A stretch of DNA of 64,000 nucleotides from Sulfuricella denitrificans skB26 (GCF_000297055.2 NC_022357.1:2882501-2946500), one strand, 5' to 3'. Counted from the stretch's first letter, positions 51,681 through 61,680 are shown. Notes: generated by a model from the sequence alone, not told the origin. Program-made: numbers and translations.

Positions 51681-52433
51681 TTATTCCAGTCTGGAAAAGA
51701 ATTGCGGTATTCGCGACATGATTTTGGCAAGAATAAAAAATGGCCCGACTTTGAGTCCATTCTTCCTGCACGCACGCCACGCTTCGAGATTCCCTTTAAT
51801 AATATTCCCTGGCCTGCTACTGGCCCCGCCAATACACATTTTAACGAATACTCTAGGGACATATACCGCTTTGATATGATGCATCCAAAGAAATCGCATC
51901 GTCAGATCGAAATCTGACTGCAACCTAAACGCCAGATCAAACCCCCCATATTTTTCATAAATTTTGTTGCGCACGAAAAATGTTGGGTGCGCCGGCATCC
52001 ACCCCTTCTCGAACAGGCCATCACGGTAATCACAAGATTTCCAGTAGCGAATTATCCTGCTTGGATTCTTGCAGTCGACATAAACCAGATCGGCATAGCA
52101 AGCGTCGACAGAGGTATCTCCCAAAACTTGCGCAACCTGCTCTAACACGCCATCGTTCGCATAAATATCGTCCGCATTCAGGAAACCGATCACATCGCCA
52201 GATGCCAGCTTCAAACCCTTGTTCATAGCATCGTAGATTCCACAGTCAGGTTCCGACACAACTATTGCCAACTTATCTCGGTACTTGTCGATAATCAACA
52301 GGGTGCCGTCAGTGGAGCCGCCATCGACAACGATATGCTCTGTTCCCGAATGACTTTGGGCTGCCACGGAAAGAATCGTGTTCTCGATTGTTGCTACATT
52401 GTTGTAAACAACCGTAATAATCGAAATCCTCAT
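51681..52433 (-). CDS. Glycosyltransferase family 2
   Basis: A 250-residue GT-A fold enzyme. The start at 52433 (MRISIITVVYNNVATIENTI) is the family N-terminus; the in-frame extension to 52499 has no match. HIVVDGGSTDGTLLIIDKYR and SEPDCGIYDAMNKGLKLASG, with FLNADD as the DxD-like site, are characteristic of WcaA/WbbD-type O-unit transferases. The stop is directly followed by the wbpV-like start. The donor sugar is unknown. Confidence 0.9.
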   Translation of the reverse strand: MRISIITVVYNNVATIENTILSVAAQSHSGTEHIVVDGGSTDGTLLIIDKYRDKLAIVVSEPDCGIYDAMNKGLKLASGDVIGFLNADDIYANDGVLEQVAQVLGDTSVDACYADLVYVDCKNPSRIIRYWKSCDYRDGLFEKGWMPAHPTFFVRNKIYEKYGGFDLAFRLQSDFDLTMRFLWMHHIKAVYVPRVFVKMCIGGASSRPGNIIKGNLEAWRACRKNGLKVGPFFILAKIMSRIPQFFSRLE

Positions 52434-52550
52434 GCTTGCGACAACACAATATCTATACCGTCCATACAATAAAAAAACACCTCTGCTTAGAGATAGCATT
52501 CGCCCATCAAAATCATTACCACCCCTACCAACAGCCCTCTTCCACTTGCA

Positions 52551-53816
52551 TTACAGTCGAAGCATCATCGATGCCTTGCTTGTTGGCTCTGTGCAGTCTT
52601 CTGCGCCCTCCGACGTTATGGTGCGCTCCATATGCCCCTCGGAATGAAGCAACCTGACGATAACACCTTGAAGACACTTATTGAAATCATCTTGCTGCCA
52701 TCGTCTGGAACAGGCATAACCTTTATCGCGCAATTCATCGCAAAGACCATCATTCCTCCACAGCCTCTCAACAGCATCAGTGACATCCTCAACCGACCGG
52801 GGATCAAACAACAGCGCAGCATCACCAACCTGTTCTGGGATGCCATATATACCGGAGATAGCAACCGGGCATCCTAACGCAAACGCTTCCAATGGCGGAA
52901 TGTTAGTTGGCCCAAAAAATGTCGGCATTACCAACGCCCGCGCGCGTCGATAGAATTCCGGCAGATCAGCATCAGGAACGTAACCTGTAAAGAGTACATG
53001 ATTATGGAGGTTCAAGTCGGCAACACGTTGAACAAGCTTTTCATACTCGTAGCACTTCGGCCCCGCCAACACTAGAAAAACATCCGGGCATGAATGTCGA
53101 ATAGCCGCTACTGCTTGTAGCAGCCTGTCGTGGTTTTTATGTGCCCAGAATTGCGCCGGATAAAACAAAAAGCGAGGTGGCAATTGATACCTATCATCAA
53201 AGCCGCCTGGAGTCACCGAGGAAAAAATATAACGTGGGGGCAAGTAAGGTAGGGGAAAGAGCTTACCAATGCTCAGGGCATAGGAATCAACCACGTGCTG
53301 ACGGCCAACTTCCGAATCAACCAACACCGCCGTTGCAAAACGGCAAATATTGCTAAAACGATATTCCCGAATAAAATGTCGGCCCAAACGCGAAACTTCG
53401 GGAAACCGCGACTCATATCGATGCATTAGATCATGAATTGTCACCAATGCCTGAACCGGTGCCAGATAGCTCCAGTGATCTTGGGCGGGGAAAATCCAAA
53501 GGTCACAATTCTCGTTCCACAACACTCGTGCCACAGGATCGAGACGCCAAAGAAATGCCCTCCATGGCTCCATTGGCAAACAGGCAGCGCGCCAAATTCT
53601 GCCTATAGTAAGCGGCTCTCGTCCCGACCTCCCAAGAGGCAAAATCTGCAAATCCAATGGTTCGATATAGGACCGCCACGCAGGGTTAAAGAATGCGACG
53701 ACAATCACGTAGCGATCGCGTGGCAGCGCTGATAACGCCTCCAGCATAGCAAGGCTGTATTGAAACATGCCGCCACTGCCCGGATCGCTCCCGAGAAATA
53801 TACCGATTCGTTTCAT
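52551..53816 (-). CDS. Glycosyltransferase family 4
   Basis: A 421-residue GT4 enzyme starting at 53816 (MKRIGIFLGSDPGSGGMFQY). TIHDLMHRYESRFPEVSRLG is a mannosyl/rhamnosyl-type signature, RFLFYPAQFWAHKNHDRLLQ begins the donor domain, and FFGPTNIPPLEAFALGCPVA contains the conserved Glu. ATGA overlap with the preceding methyltransferase shows co-translation. The C-terminal 25 residues are polar and low in conservation. Confidence 0.9.
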   Translation of the reverse strand: MKRIGIFLGSDPGSGGMFQYSLAMLEALSALPRDRYVIVVAFFNPAWRSYIEPLDLQILPLGRSGREPLTIGRIWRAACLPMEPWRAFLWRLDPVARVLWNENCDLWIFPAQDHWSYLAPVQALVTIHDLMHRYESRFPEVSRLGRHFIREYRFSNICRFATAVLVDSEVGRQHVVDSYALSIGKLFPLPYLPPRYIFSSVTPGGFDDRYQLPPRFLFYPAQFWAHKNHDRLLQAVAAIRHSCPDVFLVLAGPKCYEYEKLVQRVADLNLHNHVLFTGYVPDADLPEFYRRARALVMPTFFGPTNIPPLEAFALGCPVAISGIYGIPEQVGDAALLFDPRSVEDVTDAVERLWRNDGLCDELRDKGYACSRRWQQDDFNKCLQGVIVRLLHSEGHMERTITSEGAEDCTEPTSKASMMLRL

Positions 53817-54580
53817 GCCCGACAGACAAAACACACGCCCCAAGTGTCGAAACCGGGAACTTGTCCGCTCATCCACTCGTGCGCATCAATAACGCTAAAA
53901 CCAGCCTGCGTTGCCAGCAATTCGATCTCCGGAGAGAAGAAGTAACGCATCCGATGTGTTTCCTCAGTTTCAGAGTAGCACCCCGTCTTCTTCTCGCAAG
54001 CAATAATGCGATAATGCACGTCAACAAGATTACGTCTTGGGTGCAGAGTAGGCTGGGCTATCCGGGTTATAGCCACCTCATCGTCCTCAAGTTCCTTCAC
54101 ACGGACCACGGGGCGGTCTGCGAGAACTGCCGGGCCGTACCAAACATCGAATATAAACACACCTCCGGGCCGCAAATGCTCACGAGCAGTAATAAACATA
54201 GCCTGTAAATCTGCATTCTCTGACTGGTAGCTCATTACGTGGAACAGAGAAATCACAGCATCGACCCGCACGCCCAGCCTGACATCGCGCACATCGCCGT
54301 GAGAAAAATGCAGGCGCTGCGCCACATCATCTGGTAACTGTACTCGCCGTACCGCAGCACGTTCCAGCATCCATTCGCTCAAATCAACCCCATTCACTTC
54401 TATACCTGCACTCGCCAAATACTCCGCATGAGCACCAGTACCGCAACCCAGTTCCACAATGGCAGAAGCGTTGGGAACATGCGACAAAATCAATCGTTGA
54501 ACATATTCGGCTTCTTCCTGGTATGGCTTATCACGATAAAGTAGATCGTAATAGCGAGCATAGTTTGCGAAGATGTTCAC
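53813..54580 (-). CDS. Class I SAM-dependent methyltransferase
   Basis: A 255-residue methyltransferase. YYDLLYRDKPYQEEAEYVQR precedes the SAM site IVELGCGTGAHAEYLASAGI; VNGVDLSEWMLERA and FSHGDVRDVRLGVRVDAVIS are motifs II-III. It is typical of O-antigen clusters and overlaps both neighbours by 4 bases. It probably methylates a sugar made by the adjacent aminotransferase pathway; this is inference. Confidence 0.9.
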   Translation of the reverse strand: MNIFANYARYYDLLYRDKPYQEEAEYVQRLILSHVPNASAIVELGCGTGAHAEYLASAGIEVNGVDLSEWMLERAAVRRVQLPDDVAQRLHFSHGDVRDVRLGVRVDAVISLFHVMSYQSENADLQAMFITAREHLRPGGVFIFDVWYGPAVLADRPVVRVKELEDDEVAITRIAQPTLHPRRNLVDVHYRIIACEKKTGCYSETEETHRMRYFFSPEIELLATQAGFSVIDAHEWMSGQVPGFDTWGVCFVCRA

Positions 54581-55698
54581 GATACAAGCACTCCCCTTGT
54601 AACATCGGCAACGCGACGAATCTGCGTCTCAGTGAGCGCAAGGCCACTCGGCAAATAAAAACCTCGGCGCGCCAGTCGCTCGGCTACCGGATAACTCTCG
54701 CCAGTAAAAAGGCCCATGCGTCGAAAAACCGGTTGCTCATGCATAGGCCAGAAAAATGGACGACACCCTATACCTTGTGCCGCTAATCGACGTATCGCCT
54801 CCTCTGCATCGTAGGGCACCCCATCATCAAGCACCAAGCCATAGACCCAGTAAATATTCTCTGCCCACGCAGTACGAACCAATGGCTTCTGAATGCCGGG
54901 CACACCGACGAGCAATTCATCATAGCGGCAGCCCATTTGTCGCTTGCGCGTGATGAATGTATCCAAACGTTCGAGTTGGGCACAGCCAACTGCGGCTTGC
55001 AGGTTGGACATCCGAAAATTCCAGCCCAACTCTTCGTGGACAAAACGCTTTTCGGGTTTGAAACATAAATTACGCAAACTACGACAGCGTTCTGCAAGCC
55101 CTTCATCATCAGTAACAATAATCCCACCCTCACCAGTGGTGATATGCTTGTTGGGATAAAAACTGAAGGTGCTCATGTCGCCAAAACTGCCACAGGGCTG
55201 ATCACGGCACGTTTGGCCGTGCATCTGTGCCGCATCCTCGATCACCTTTATGCCGCGTGGTTGTGTAATGGCTAACAAGGCATCCATGTCTACCGGCAGG
55301 CCGAAAATATGTACGGCCATCACGGCACGGGTACGCGATGTGATTTTCTGCTCCACCTGGCTCAGATCCATGTTCCAAGTGTCCGACTCGCTATCCACCA
55401 GAACCGGGGTTGCGCCCGCGCGCACAATTGCTGCCGCACAAGAAATTATCGTGAAGGTGGGCAGTATCACCTCGTCGCCAGGGCCTAGATCCAAAGCCGC
55501 AACTGCAGCATCCAAGGCTACAGAACCATTAGCTACGGCGATACCAAAACGACGTCCCACTCTAGCCGCGAATTCCTTTTCAAGACGCTGTACAAAAGGT
55601 CCCTCGGATGATATCCATCCGGTATCAATGCACTCACACAAGTACTTTTTTTCATTTCCATCAAGCAGGGGTTCATTGACTGGGATGAAATTGCTCAC
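54577..55698 (-). CDS. DegT/DnrJ/EryC1/StrS aminotransferase
   Basis: A 373-residue PLP-dependent sugar aminotransferase that adds an amino group to a nucleotide-linked keto-sugar. FIPVNEPLLDGNEKKYLCEC is the family start; VIEDAAQMHGQTCRDQPCGS and FSFYPNKHITTGEGGIIVTD contain the PLP Asp and the Schiff-base Lys. The substrate could be a 3- or 4-keto sugar; it resembles perosamine synthase-type enzymes. It is co-translated with the cupin gene upstream (ATGA overlap), which may encode a matching sugar-modifying partner. Confidence 0.9.
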   Translation of the reverse strand: MSNFIPVNEPLLDGNEKKYLCECIDTGWISSEGPFVQRLEKEFAARVGRRFGIAVANGSVALDAAVAALDLGPGDEVILPTFTIISCAAAIVRAGATPVLVDSESDTWNMDLSQVEQKITSRTRAVMAVHIFGLPVDMDALLAITQPRGIKVIEDAAQMHGQTCRDQPCGSFGDMSTFSFYPNKHITTGEGGIIVTDDEGLAERCRSLRNLCFKPEKRFVHEELGWNFRMSNLQAAVGCAQLERLDTFITRKRQMGCRYDELLVGVPGIQKPLVRTAWAENIYWVYGLVLDDGVPYDAEEAIRRLAAQGIGCRPFFWPMHEQPVFRRMGLFTGESYPVAERLARRGFYLPSGLALTETQIRRVADVTRGVLVS

Positions 55699-56135
55699 GA
55701 CTTAACCCCCTTTACCACTAACCCTGACAGATCAACGCCATCAAAACGTGTCTTATCTTCCTCCCCGGCATAAGGTCCCTGCTTAACTTCGAGCATCTCG
55801 ATCTCCTCAATCACCTCAAAACCATGCCCTCCTGTAGCCAATAAAATGGTGTCTCCAGCTTGTAGTACACGGCTTTCTAGATAATGCTGTGCGATGTCGT
55901 AAAAATCGACACGCAGAACACCTCGACGAATAAACAAGACCTCTTGGGTATAATGCACTTCCCGCGGCACGGGGTTATGAACATGTGGCTGTATTTTCTT
56001 GCCCGCAGGATGATGCATAAAGGCCAATTGCTGAGACAAATCATTCTCGGTGAAAAAGGAGATGCCTGGTTGACGGAAAGAGGCCCGAACGATGATGGCA
56101 AGCAACGTGTTTTCATGGTAAATACGCTCAACCAT
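55695..56135 (-). CDS. Cupin-fold protein of sugar clusters
   Basis: A 146-residue cupin. ATG 56135 (MVERIYHENTLLAIIVRASF) is preferred to GTG 56162 because it matches the conserved beginning. KKIQPHVHNPVPREVHYTQE contains the HxH metal-site pattern, and ILLATGGHGFEVIEEIEMLE with KQGPYAGEEDKTRF the second half. Proteins of this type occur beside aminotransferases and methyltransferases in O-antigen loci, but their reaction is unproven. An isomerase role such as WxcM/FdtA is possible. Confidence 0.82.
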   Translation of the reverse strand: MVERIYHENTLLAIIVRASFRQPGISFFTENDLSQQLAFMHHPAGKKIQPHVHNPVPREVHYTQEVLFIRRGVLRVDFYDIAQHYLESRVLQAGDTILLATGGHGFEVIEEIEMLEVKQGPYAGEEDKTRFDGVDLSGLVVKGVKS

Positions 56136-56206
56136 ATTCAAATTTTGTTCAGCTAATGTCACAGGATTCTTTCTCTGGATTTATGCAGTTTAAACACAAA
56201 CTCAAT

Positions 56207-57121
56207 CTATCTTTTTAAAACACACTTTACAAAACGCTTCATATATCTAGCCACACGTTTTCCACATCCACCGTGGGTTTCTCTAAAATAATTCTTGATC
56301 AAGCCCCTCGCATAGATGGACTCCTCAATTGGAATTTGCATCGGAGGAATAGCCTCCATATCCAAGCTAACATCATAACCCTCGCTCGACCCACAATGCG
56401 TCCCACTCGAATCAAAGCCAATATTCTTCACTAACGACCTCCCCGGGTAAAGGGTAAGCCGATTTGAAAGAAAAGCCGAGGCGTGCCATCGTATGGCCCA
56501 CGAGTTATTCCTACCCGCAATTTGATCCTTCAACATCCCAGTGAACGAGTAAACTCCATCATAATTAAATTTATGTGCAAGTCCAGTTCGCTCTAATTCA
56601 GCTAAGAGTTTTTTACCATCGGGCTCAAATATCTCCCACCCTCGCTTCCAAGTCCCCCAACCCCAGCAGTCGGCTCCCCGTATAAAAAAAGTTTCCGGCA
56701 ATTTTTCACTGACTGGATAAGAATAGCCATGAACTGACACAACCTCGAATTGATTTTCGTATCGATCCAGCGCGTCATTCATATATCGAAGAAAATATGG
56801 CGACACTATCAAGTCATCTTCTAGAACAATCGCTCTGCCAAATCTTTCTATAACATCAGTAACTCCCGAAATGATTGAATTGGCTAGACCTAGATTTCGA
56901 TCTCGGAGAATAATATCAACTCGATCAAATCCATCAATCATTCTTATCAAATTTCGCACAGCAGAAACGGAATCTAAATCTGCCGGGGATTTAGGCCCAT
57001 CAGAAAAGACAATTAGAGGTGTATTTTTGGCTTCGGAATTACACTTTAAGGCATCAATAACTTGACGCGTATGCTCTACGCGGTTATAGACGAATAATAC
57101 TACCGGTGCGAGCAATTGCAT
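56207..57121 (-). CDS. Glycosyltransferase (GT2/GNT-I-like)
   Basis: A 304-residue transferase. LFVYNRVEHTRQVIDALKCN, IVFSDGPKSPADLDSVSAV and FGRAIVLEDDLIVSPYFLRY (EDD as the metal site) match GNT-I/hemolysin-like glycosyltransferases of surface-polysaccharide clusters. ADCWGWGTWKRGWEIFEPDG is a well-conserved Trp-rich block. It overlaps the upstream GT2 gene by 38 bases. This and the next genes are AT-richer than the first half of the cluster. Confidence 0.88.
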   Translation of the reverse strand: MQLLAPVVLFVYNRVEHTRQVIDALKCNSEAKNTPLIVFSDGPKSPADLDSVSAVRNLIRMIDGFDRVDIILRDRNLGLANSIISGVTDVIERFGRAIVLEDDLIVSPYFLRYMNDALDRYENQFEVVSVHGYSYPVSEKLPETFFIRGADCWGWGTWKRGWEIFEPDGKKLLAELERTGLAHKFNYDGVYSFTGMLKDQIAGRNNSWAIRWHASAFLSNRLTLYPGRSLVKNIGFDSSGTHCGSSEGYDVSLDMEAIPPMQIPIEESIYARGLIKNYFRETHGGCGKRVARYMKRFVKCVLKR

Positions 57122-58112
57122 GCCGAACCCCTCTTACAATATTCAATATCATCCAAACCGAAACAACCACCATTCTTGGCGACTTCAGAAGCCAATCGAT
57201 GGACAGTTTCTGCAAACGACTTCCCCCAAGCGAATTACGGAGCTCGCTCAATCTTTCAGCATCAAGTTGAATATTCTCTCGGCGGCAATTTAGTAAAGCA
57301 AAAACCAGCATCAAAAAATGTTGACGATACTGCTCCATTTTTATATACGATTCACAAAATGGGGATTTTTTGGAGACTCTGTTTATCATCAAAAAATAAC
57401 CCACAATAATATTGGCATAGCGACGAGTATTTTCCTGCCATCCATTACTGAGAACCAAACCGACAACATATACCTGAGATACTGCAATCCACCGAATTTC
57501 TTGGGCCACTTCAAGAAAAACCCCTGCCTGAACATAGTAAGTATTGAAATATCTGGTTACATCAACTGAGTCCCAAAGCGTCTTTCGGATAATGTACGTT
57601 GGCAAAAAAGTTGGCAAAGATCCACCGGTTATTTTCAAAAAATCCGCTAGTCCTTCTCCGCGTTTATCCGCGTCAAATGAGTGGTATCTAGCGATCACTG
57701 GAACCACGTTATTCTCAAGTTTGACCGTGTGATTCATGTAAACAAAGTCAACACTGTCACCTCTCAGCAAATCAAGAACATACCCAATACCTTCTGGTGA
57801 AATGAGATCATCTTGTCCACAAAGCCAGACAAACCGGCCATGAGCAAACGAAACCGCGGTTGCAAAATTCCTATCCATACCGAGATTTTGATCGTTAAGA
57901 TGTACCCGAAGACGTGGCTCACCGATCGCCCGGGAAACCAGGTACGCCCAAGTACCATCTGACGAGGCATCATCCGAAACCACCACTTCAAAAGCCAAGC
58001 TTTTACAGCTCAATATTTGATCGAGCAACCCAATTAGATGTGGCAATCCATTATATGCGGGCACACAAATTGATAGTAGCGCAGGAGTTCCCCGAATATC
58101 TTTCGCTTTCAA
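57084..58112 (-). CDS. Glycosyltransferase family 2
   Basis: A 342-residue GT2 enzyme. LLSICVPAYNGLPHLIGLLD, EVVVSDDASSDGTWAYLVSR and FVWLCGQDDLISPEGIGYVL (QDD at the DxD position) are characteristic; the C-terminal part is less conserved and ends in a hydrophobic stretch (MVVVSVWMILNIVRGVRHAI). It resembles abequosyl/rhamnosyl transferases. The acceptor is unknown. Confidence 0.88.
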   Translation of the reverse strand: MKAKDIRGTPALLSICVPAYNGLPHLIGLLDQILSCKSLAFEVVVSDDASSDGTWAYLVSRAIGEPRLRVHLNDQNLGMDRNFATAVSFAHGRFVWLCGQDDLISPEGIGYVLDLLRGDSVDFVYMNHTVKLENNVVPVIARYHSFDADKRGEGLADFLKITGGSLPTFLPTYIIRKTLWDSVDVTRYFNTYYVQAGVFLEVAQEIRWIAVSQVYVVGLVLSNGWQENTRRYANIIVGYFLMINRVSKKSPFCESYIKMEQYRQHFLMLVFALLNCRRENIQLDAERLSELRNSLGGSRLQKLSIDWLLKSPRMVVVSVWMILNIVRGVRHAIARTGSIIRL

Positions 58113-58127
58113 ATCTGTTAGCCGCTT

Positions 58128-59042
58128 CTAACTTCTCTGCAGGAAGACATCCAGTTGAGAATCCATCTGCCCCCCCGGTACATAGTCAAAAGGGGTGGGG
58201 CGAATAGCAGCCTCTTTGATGTGATAACGAAACCCCGCCTCCCCGAACATCGAAAGTATCTGACCAAGATCTTGCTTTGAATCCTTCATGGAGTGCCACT
58301 CAAAGAAAAATCTTGAAACATTTTCCTTAATTAAATCTGCCAAATGTGGGATCACCTTGGATTCAGCACCTTCAATATCCATTTTCAGAAAATCAACATG
58401 CCTATCAAGAAATTTATTAATATCAATCGTAGGCACCTTAATTAACTTCGAGCCCGGCTTTTCTGAAATCCCCCCTCCCCAACTGCCATCAGAAAAGAAT
58501 TCGATTTCTCCATTTTCAATCCATACAGCCGAATTATGCACATAAACGTTATCGAGTTTATTAGCCTCAATATTCTTTTTTAGGAATTGAAAAGCGACTG
58601 GCTCTGGCTCAAATGCGTGAATAACTGACTTAGGAAATCTCTTTTTAAGATATATAACACCGATACCAATATTCGCGCCGCAATCTAAAATATATGGCTG
58701 ATCTGAGTTAGATGAGAATTGATAATTTTCACGCACAAAAATTTCATTCAGCATCCCTACAAGAGATGTCGGGTCATTAAAATATATTTTCGTATCCCCT
58801 ATTTCCACCATCCCGTGGCTAAAACGCGACATTTTTCTTAAGCCATTGAACTGCTCAAGCCCCAAAAGGTTCTCAATAGAGTCACAAGCTTCAATACCAT
58901 TTGACTCAGCACCAAACAAACGCCTCGTTCGATTGATGATTTTCCGTGGGCTCAAATCCATTAATTGTTTAGCAATATCCACATAAGCCTCTAAATTTAT
59001 TTCCGTAAACTTAAAACAGAGAGCATCCGATCGCAACCCCAT
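58128..59042 (-). CDS. FkbM-family methyltransferase
   Basis: A 304-residue SAM-dependent methyltransferase. PYILDCGANIGIGVIYLKKR is the SAM site, SVIHAFEPEPVAFQFLKKN the second motif and VDFLKMDIEGAESKVIPHLA the FkbM DxEG signature. Family members O-methylate sugars. The first 28 residues from the 59042 start overlap the upstream gene by 46 bases; ATG codons downstream are possible starts. GC content is low compared with the metabolic region. Confidence 0.9.
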   Translation of the reverse strand: MGLRSDALCFKFTEINLEAYVDIAKQLMDLSPRKIINRTRRLFGAESNGIEACDSIENLLGLEQFNGLRKMSRFSHGMVEIGDTKIYFNDPTSLVGMLNEIFVRENYQFSSNSDQPYILDCGANIGIGVIYLKKRFPKSVIHAFEPEPVAFQFLKKNIEANKLDNVYVHNSAVWIENGEIEFFSDGSWGGGISEKPGSKLIKVPTIDINKFLDRHVDFLKMDIEGAESKVIPHLADLIKENVSRFFFEWHSMKDSKQDLGQILSMFGEAGFRYHIKEAAIRPTPFDYVPGGQMDSQLDVFLQRS

Positions 59043-59932
59043 CGAAAAAAACTACCATAAAGCACTTTAGCCATTTCATAACGGCTTATTCCGTCAGTAA
59101 TCCCAAGATAGCGAACCACAAAATCATGAGCTTCCTTTGATATTTGCTCTTCAGGCAATCCAGCAAATAATTTTACTGCTGTTTTATAGTATTCAGTAGA
59201 TTGGTAGCTTTTATACTCCCCTCGCTCAACATTCTCATCTGAGACATTAAAATAGCTCGGGGGAGAACCATATAGGCCGAATGGTACCCCCATTTCCACG
59301 GCATATAAGGCGTATGATCCAAAAATGTTCGACAATGCATATCTGTGCCGTGCCAGAATTCGATAAAAGCGCTCGGCAAATGCTTGGTCTAATGAATCCC
59401 CCGCAGAAACGACCGTATACCCCAATTTTTTGTAATATGCGCCAAGTCCCTTGTTGATATCGTGCATATGCATGCATATGGTAACCGGCTTAAATCGCTC
59501 ATGGAGAAGTGACAGTTCTTGATGGTACATTTCAACGGACTTAAGATCAGAAATAGACTCCGTACTATGCGCGACAAAAAACAATGTGCCTTCAGCATCA
59601 TCGTGTCGATTTATCTGCAAACACTTTCTCGCAAAAACGAATGGCGAATATAAAACAAAACACGGCTTCGTGTAGTTCGCACGCCAGCGAACCACACCAT
59701 CCGGAGAATGGTAAAATTGAACGGGGGCCGTTGACCTGATTTCATGATCAGATGGCCCAGTATCTCCTGGTCCATGATCCGTATAGATACACAACGGGAG
59801 CATAGGTGGATAATACCCATATCGCCTAATCCACTTACCAAATCCATAAATGGATGCAGTCCAATATGGGTTGATTGGGTAAAACAGTCGGCTTACAACT
59901 TTTCTCAGAAACTGGATCATTTGACTTGGCAC
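58997..59932 (-). CDS. Unrecognised protein of the O-antigen cluster
   Basis: A 311-residue, probably cytoplasmic or peripheral protein. I do not recognise its family with confidence. Visible features are a basic, aromatic N-terminus (FLRKVVSRLFYPINPYWTA), YTDHGPGDTGPSDHEIRSTA, VTICMHMHDINKGLGAYYKK, ILARHRYALSNIFGSYALYA, and MGVPFGLYGSPPSYFN. The succession of loops ending in conserved His/Gly/Ser patterns resembles capsule-type GT-B enzymes such as polysialyltransferase-like proteins. A transferase is therefore a guess, supported by context only. Confidence 0.7.
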   Translation of the reverse strand: MPSQMIQFLRKVVSRLFYPINPYWTASIYGFGKWIRRYGYYPPMLPLCIYTDHGPGDTGPSDHEIRSTAPVQFYHSPDGVVRWRANYTKPCFVLYSPFVFARKCLQINRHDDAEGTLFFVAHSTESISDLKSVEMYHQELSLLHERFKPVTICMHMHDINKGLGAYYKKLGYTVVSAGDSLDQAFAERFYRILARHRYALSNIFGSYALYAVEMGVPFGLYGSPPSYFNVSDENVERGEYKSYQSTEYYKTAVKLFAGLPEEQISKEAHDFVVRYLGITDGISRYEMAKVLYGSFFRWGCDRMLSVLSLRK

Positions 59933-60032
59933 TATGGAATTGACTTGCCCAATTTATTTGGATATCCGGAATAACGCCCATTGTCGGAAGCGTTAAGTGG
60001 CGGCAACAGGACAAGAACCGAGATGACTCATT

Positions 60033-61568
60033 TCATTGTTTCAGCACCCAAAAGTTTAAATGCCAGGCATTTATACTCATTTGCTTTAACCATTGATAAT
60101 TGCTATTTTGTTCCTTAAGAATATCATTCTTTGTATCCTCCGAATTTAACACAATAAGATCAAACGCTCCGTGAGAAATCATTTCACTCACCTCTTGCTG
60201 ATAATGAAGATAGGCATCGGCAACAGTTTTTTGTGGGATCCCCAAGTTGAATAAATTCGGGTACGTTGTAATGGCTCCCAGGTACTGATTGTGCCCAGTA
60301 TCAAACACTGCCTGCCCAGACTGGAGAATCAAGCCTGCAACCAAAGGTGAGCCATAGATACTAGAATAACCTTTCATCTCGGCCGAAACTTCAGCAAACT
60401 GCTCGCCCCATTTTTCAATTCCATCAGAGCTTCCTATCACTTTATGTGTAGCGAAGACAAACGTTGCAAGCAATAACAATCGCCCTACTGAAAGCCTCGT
60501 ATCCCCATACTGCTTAAAATTTGGCCAGCAAGCAGCGGCTGAAAAAAGAAGAGGGGGCACACACAATGCAAAGATGTAGGTTAAATAATTCCCCATGCCA
60601 TGGCCTAAACTGAAAACAAAATCTATCGCTAAAAGTGTTAACGCATAAAGTGAAAATGAGCTGGATAAATGAACTCTTTTCCCATTGCCTTTTAGCCAAT
60701 TGAATCCCGCTATCAAGACCACCACAAGCATGACAGCAATAGGCCCTTTATTTATTAGCATGAACTCATGGCCTTGCTTCAACATATACGCCCAAGTTTC
60801 GGGAGTATATGTCACATGGGAATTAGCTAACGTCGTAAACAAGACGCTTGAAATGTATCCCGGGCTAAAATAATTGGTGATAAATATAGCCAATATTCCC
60901 AAGGATCCAAAAACCAGTGCGAACACTGACCCACGTTTCCAATCTTTAAAAAAGATCCAATAAGAAAAAGCGACAGGTGCAATTACGATGAAATAGGCTT
61001 TGGCAAAAAATCCACCGGCCAGAGCGCATATAAACACAAGTGTTGCAGACAATAGGCCAAAAGGAATCAACTCAACGACGGCAAATCCCAGGATGAAAAA
61101 CAATGCGCCTATGGCATCCGGTCTAGCCTGAGGAATGACAAAATACAATGATTGAAGATAAAACCCAATCGTCAAAATAAAAGAAAAAACAGCATCACGA
61201 CTTAGCCTATACCCAACAAACCAAACCACAATGCACGACAAAATGATTGCCGTACCACTGACAAGCCGCAGAACTGGAAAAGTATTCCCTAAAACAGAAG
61301 CAATTAAAGCGGATATGTCATTGAACAGGCTACCGTATGGATTAAAGTAGCGCGGCATATTTTCTATTGAGAAATTACTCATACCTCGCAACAGACCATC
61401 AACCTGGATTAACATTGCTCCCTCGCGATATTCCAACTGCCAAGGACTCAAAATGATCAATCTATGATAGTTCAGCAAAAACAATACAAAGGCTATTGCT
61501 GCAAGTAAAACCACCAAATCAATGCGCCGATGTTTTCGATAATAATCATAAAAATACGACGAATTCAT
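60033..61568 (-). CDS. Polytopic membrane protein, possible GT-C glycosyltransferase
   Basis: A 511-residue inner-membrane protein with about ten to twelve hydrophobic helices (IDLVVLLAAIAFVLFLLNYH, MLVVVLIAGFNWL, LTLLAIDFVFSL). The first loop has REGAMLIQVDGLLRGMSNFS, which resembles the acidic loop of GT39/GT-C dolichyl- or polyprenyl-phosphate glycosyltransferases. A large soluble C-terminal part follows the helices. It may glycosylate lipid-linked units at the periplasmic face together with the GtrA protein nearby; both points are inference. Confidence 0.78.
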   Translation of the reverse strand: MNSSYFYDYYRKHRRIDLVVLLAAIAFVLFLLNYHRLIILSPWQLEYREGAMLIQVDGLLRGMSNFSIENMPRYFNPYGSLFNDISALIASVLGNTFPVLRLVSGTAIILSCIVVWFVGYRLSRDAVFSFILTIGFYLQSLYFVIPQARPDAIGALFFILGFAVVELIPFGLLSATLVFICALAGGFFAKAYFIVIAPVAFSYWIFFKDWKRGSVFALVFGSLGILAIFITNYFSPGYISSVLFTTLANSHVTYTPETWAYMLKQGHEFMLINKGPIAVMLVVVLIAGFNWLKGNGKRVHLSSSFSLYALTLLAIDFVFSLGHGMGNYLTYIFALCVPPLLFSAAACWPNFKQYGDTRLSVGRLLLLATFVFATHKVIGSSDGIEKWGEQFAEVSAEMKGYSSIYGSPLVAGLILQSGQAVFDTGHNQYLGAITTYPNLFNLGIPQKTVADAYLHYQQEVSEMISHGAFDLIVLNSEDTKNDILKEQNSNYQWLKQMSINAWHLNFWVLKQ

Positions 61569-61680
61569 AAATAATTCCCAGAAAATAACGGTCTGTTAAA
61601 TATCAAACCGACTAAATTTCTAACGAAAAACGAAATATGATTTAAATGCGGTATAAAATAATAGTTCAAGATATTAAGCG

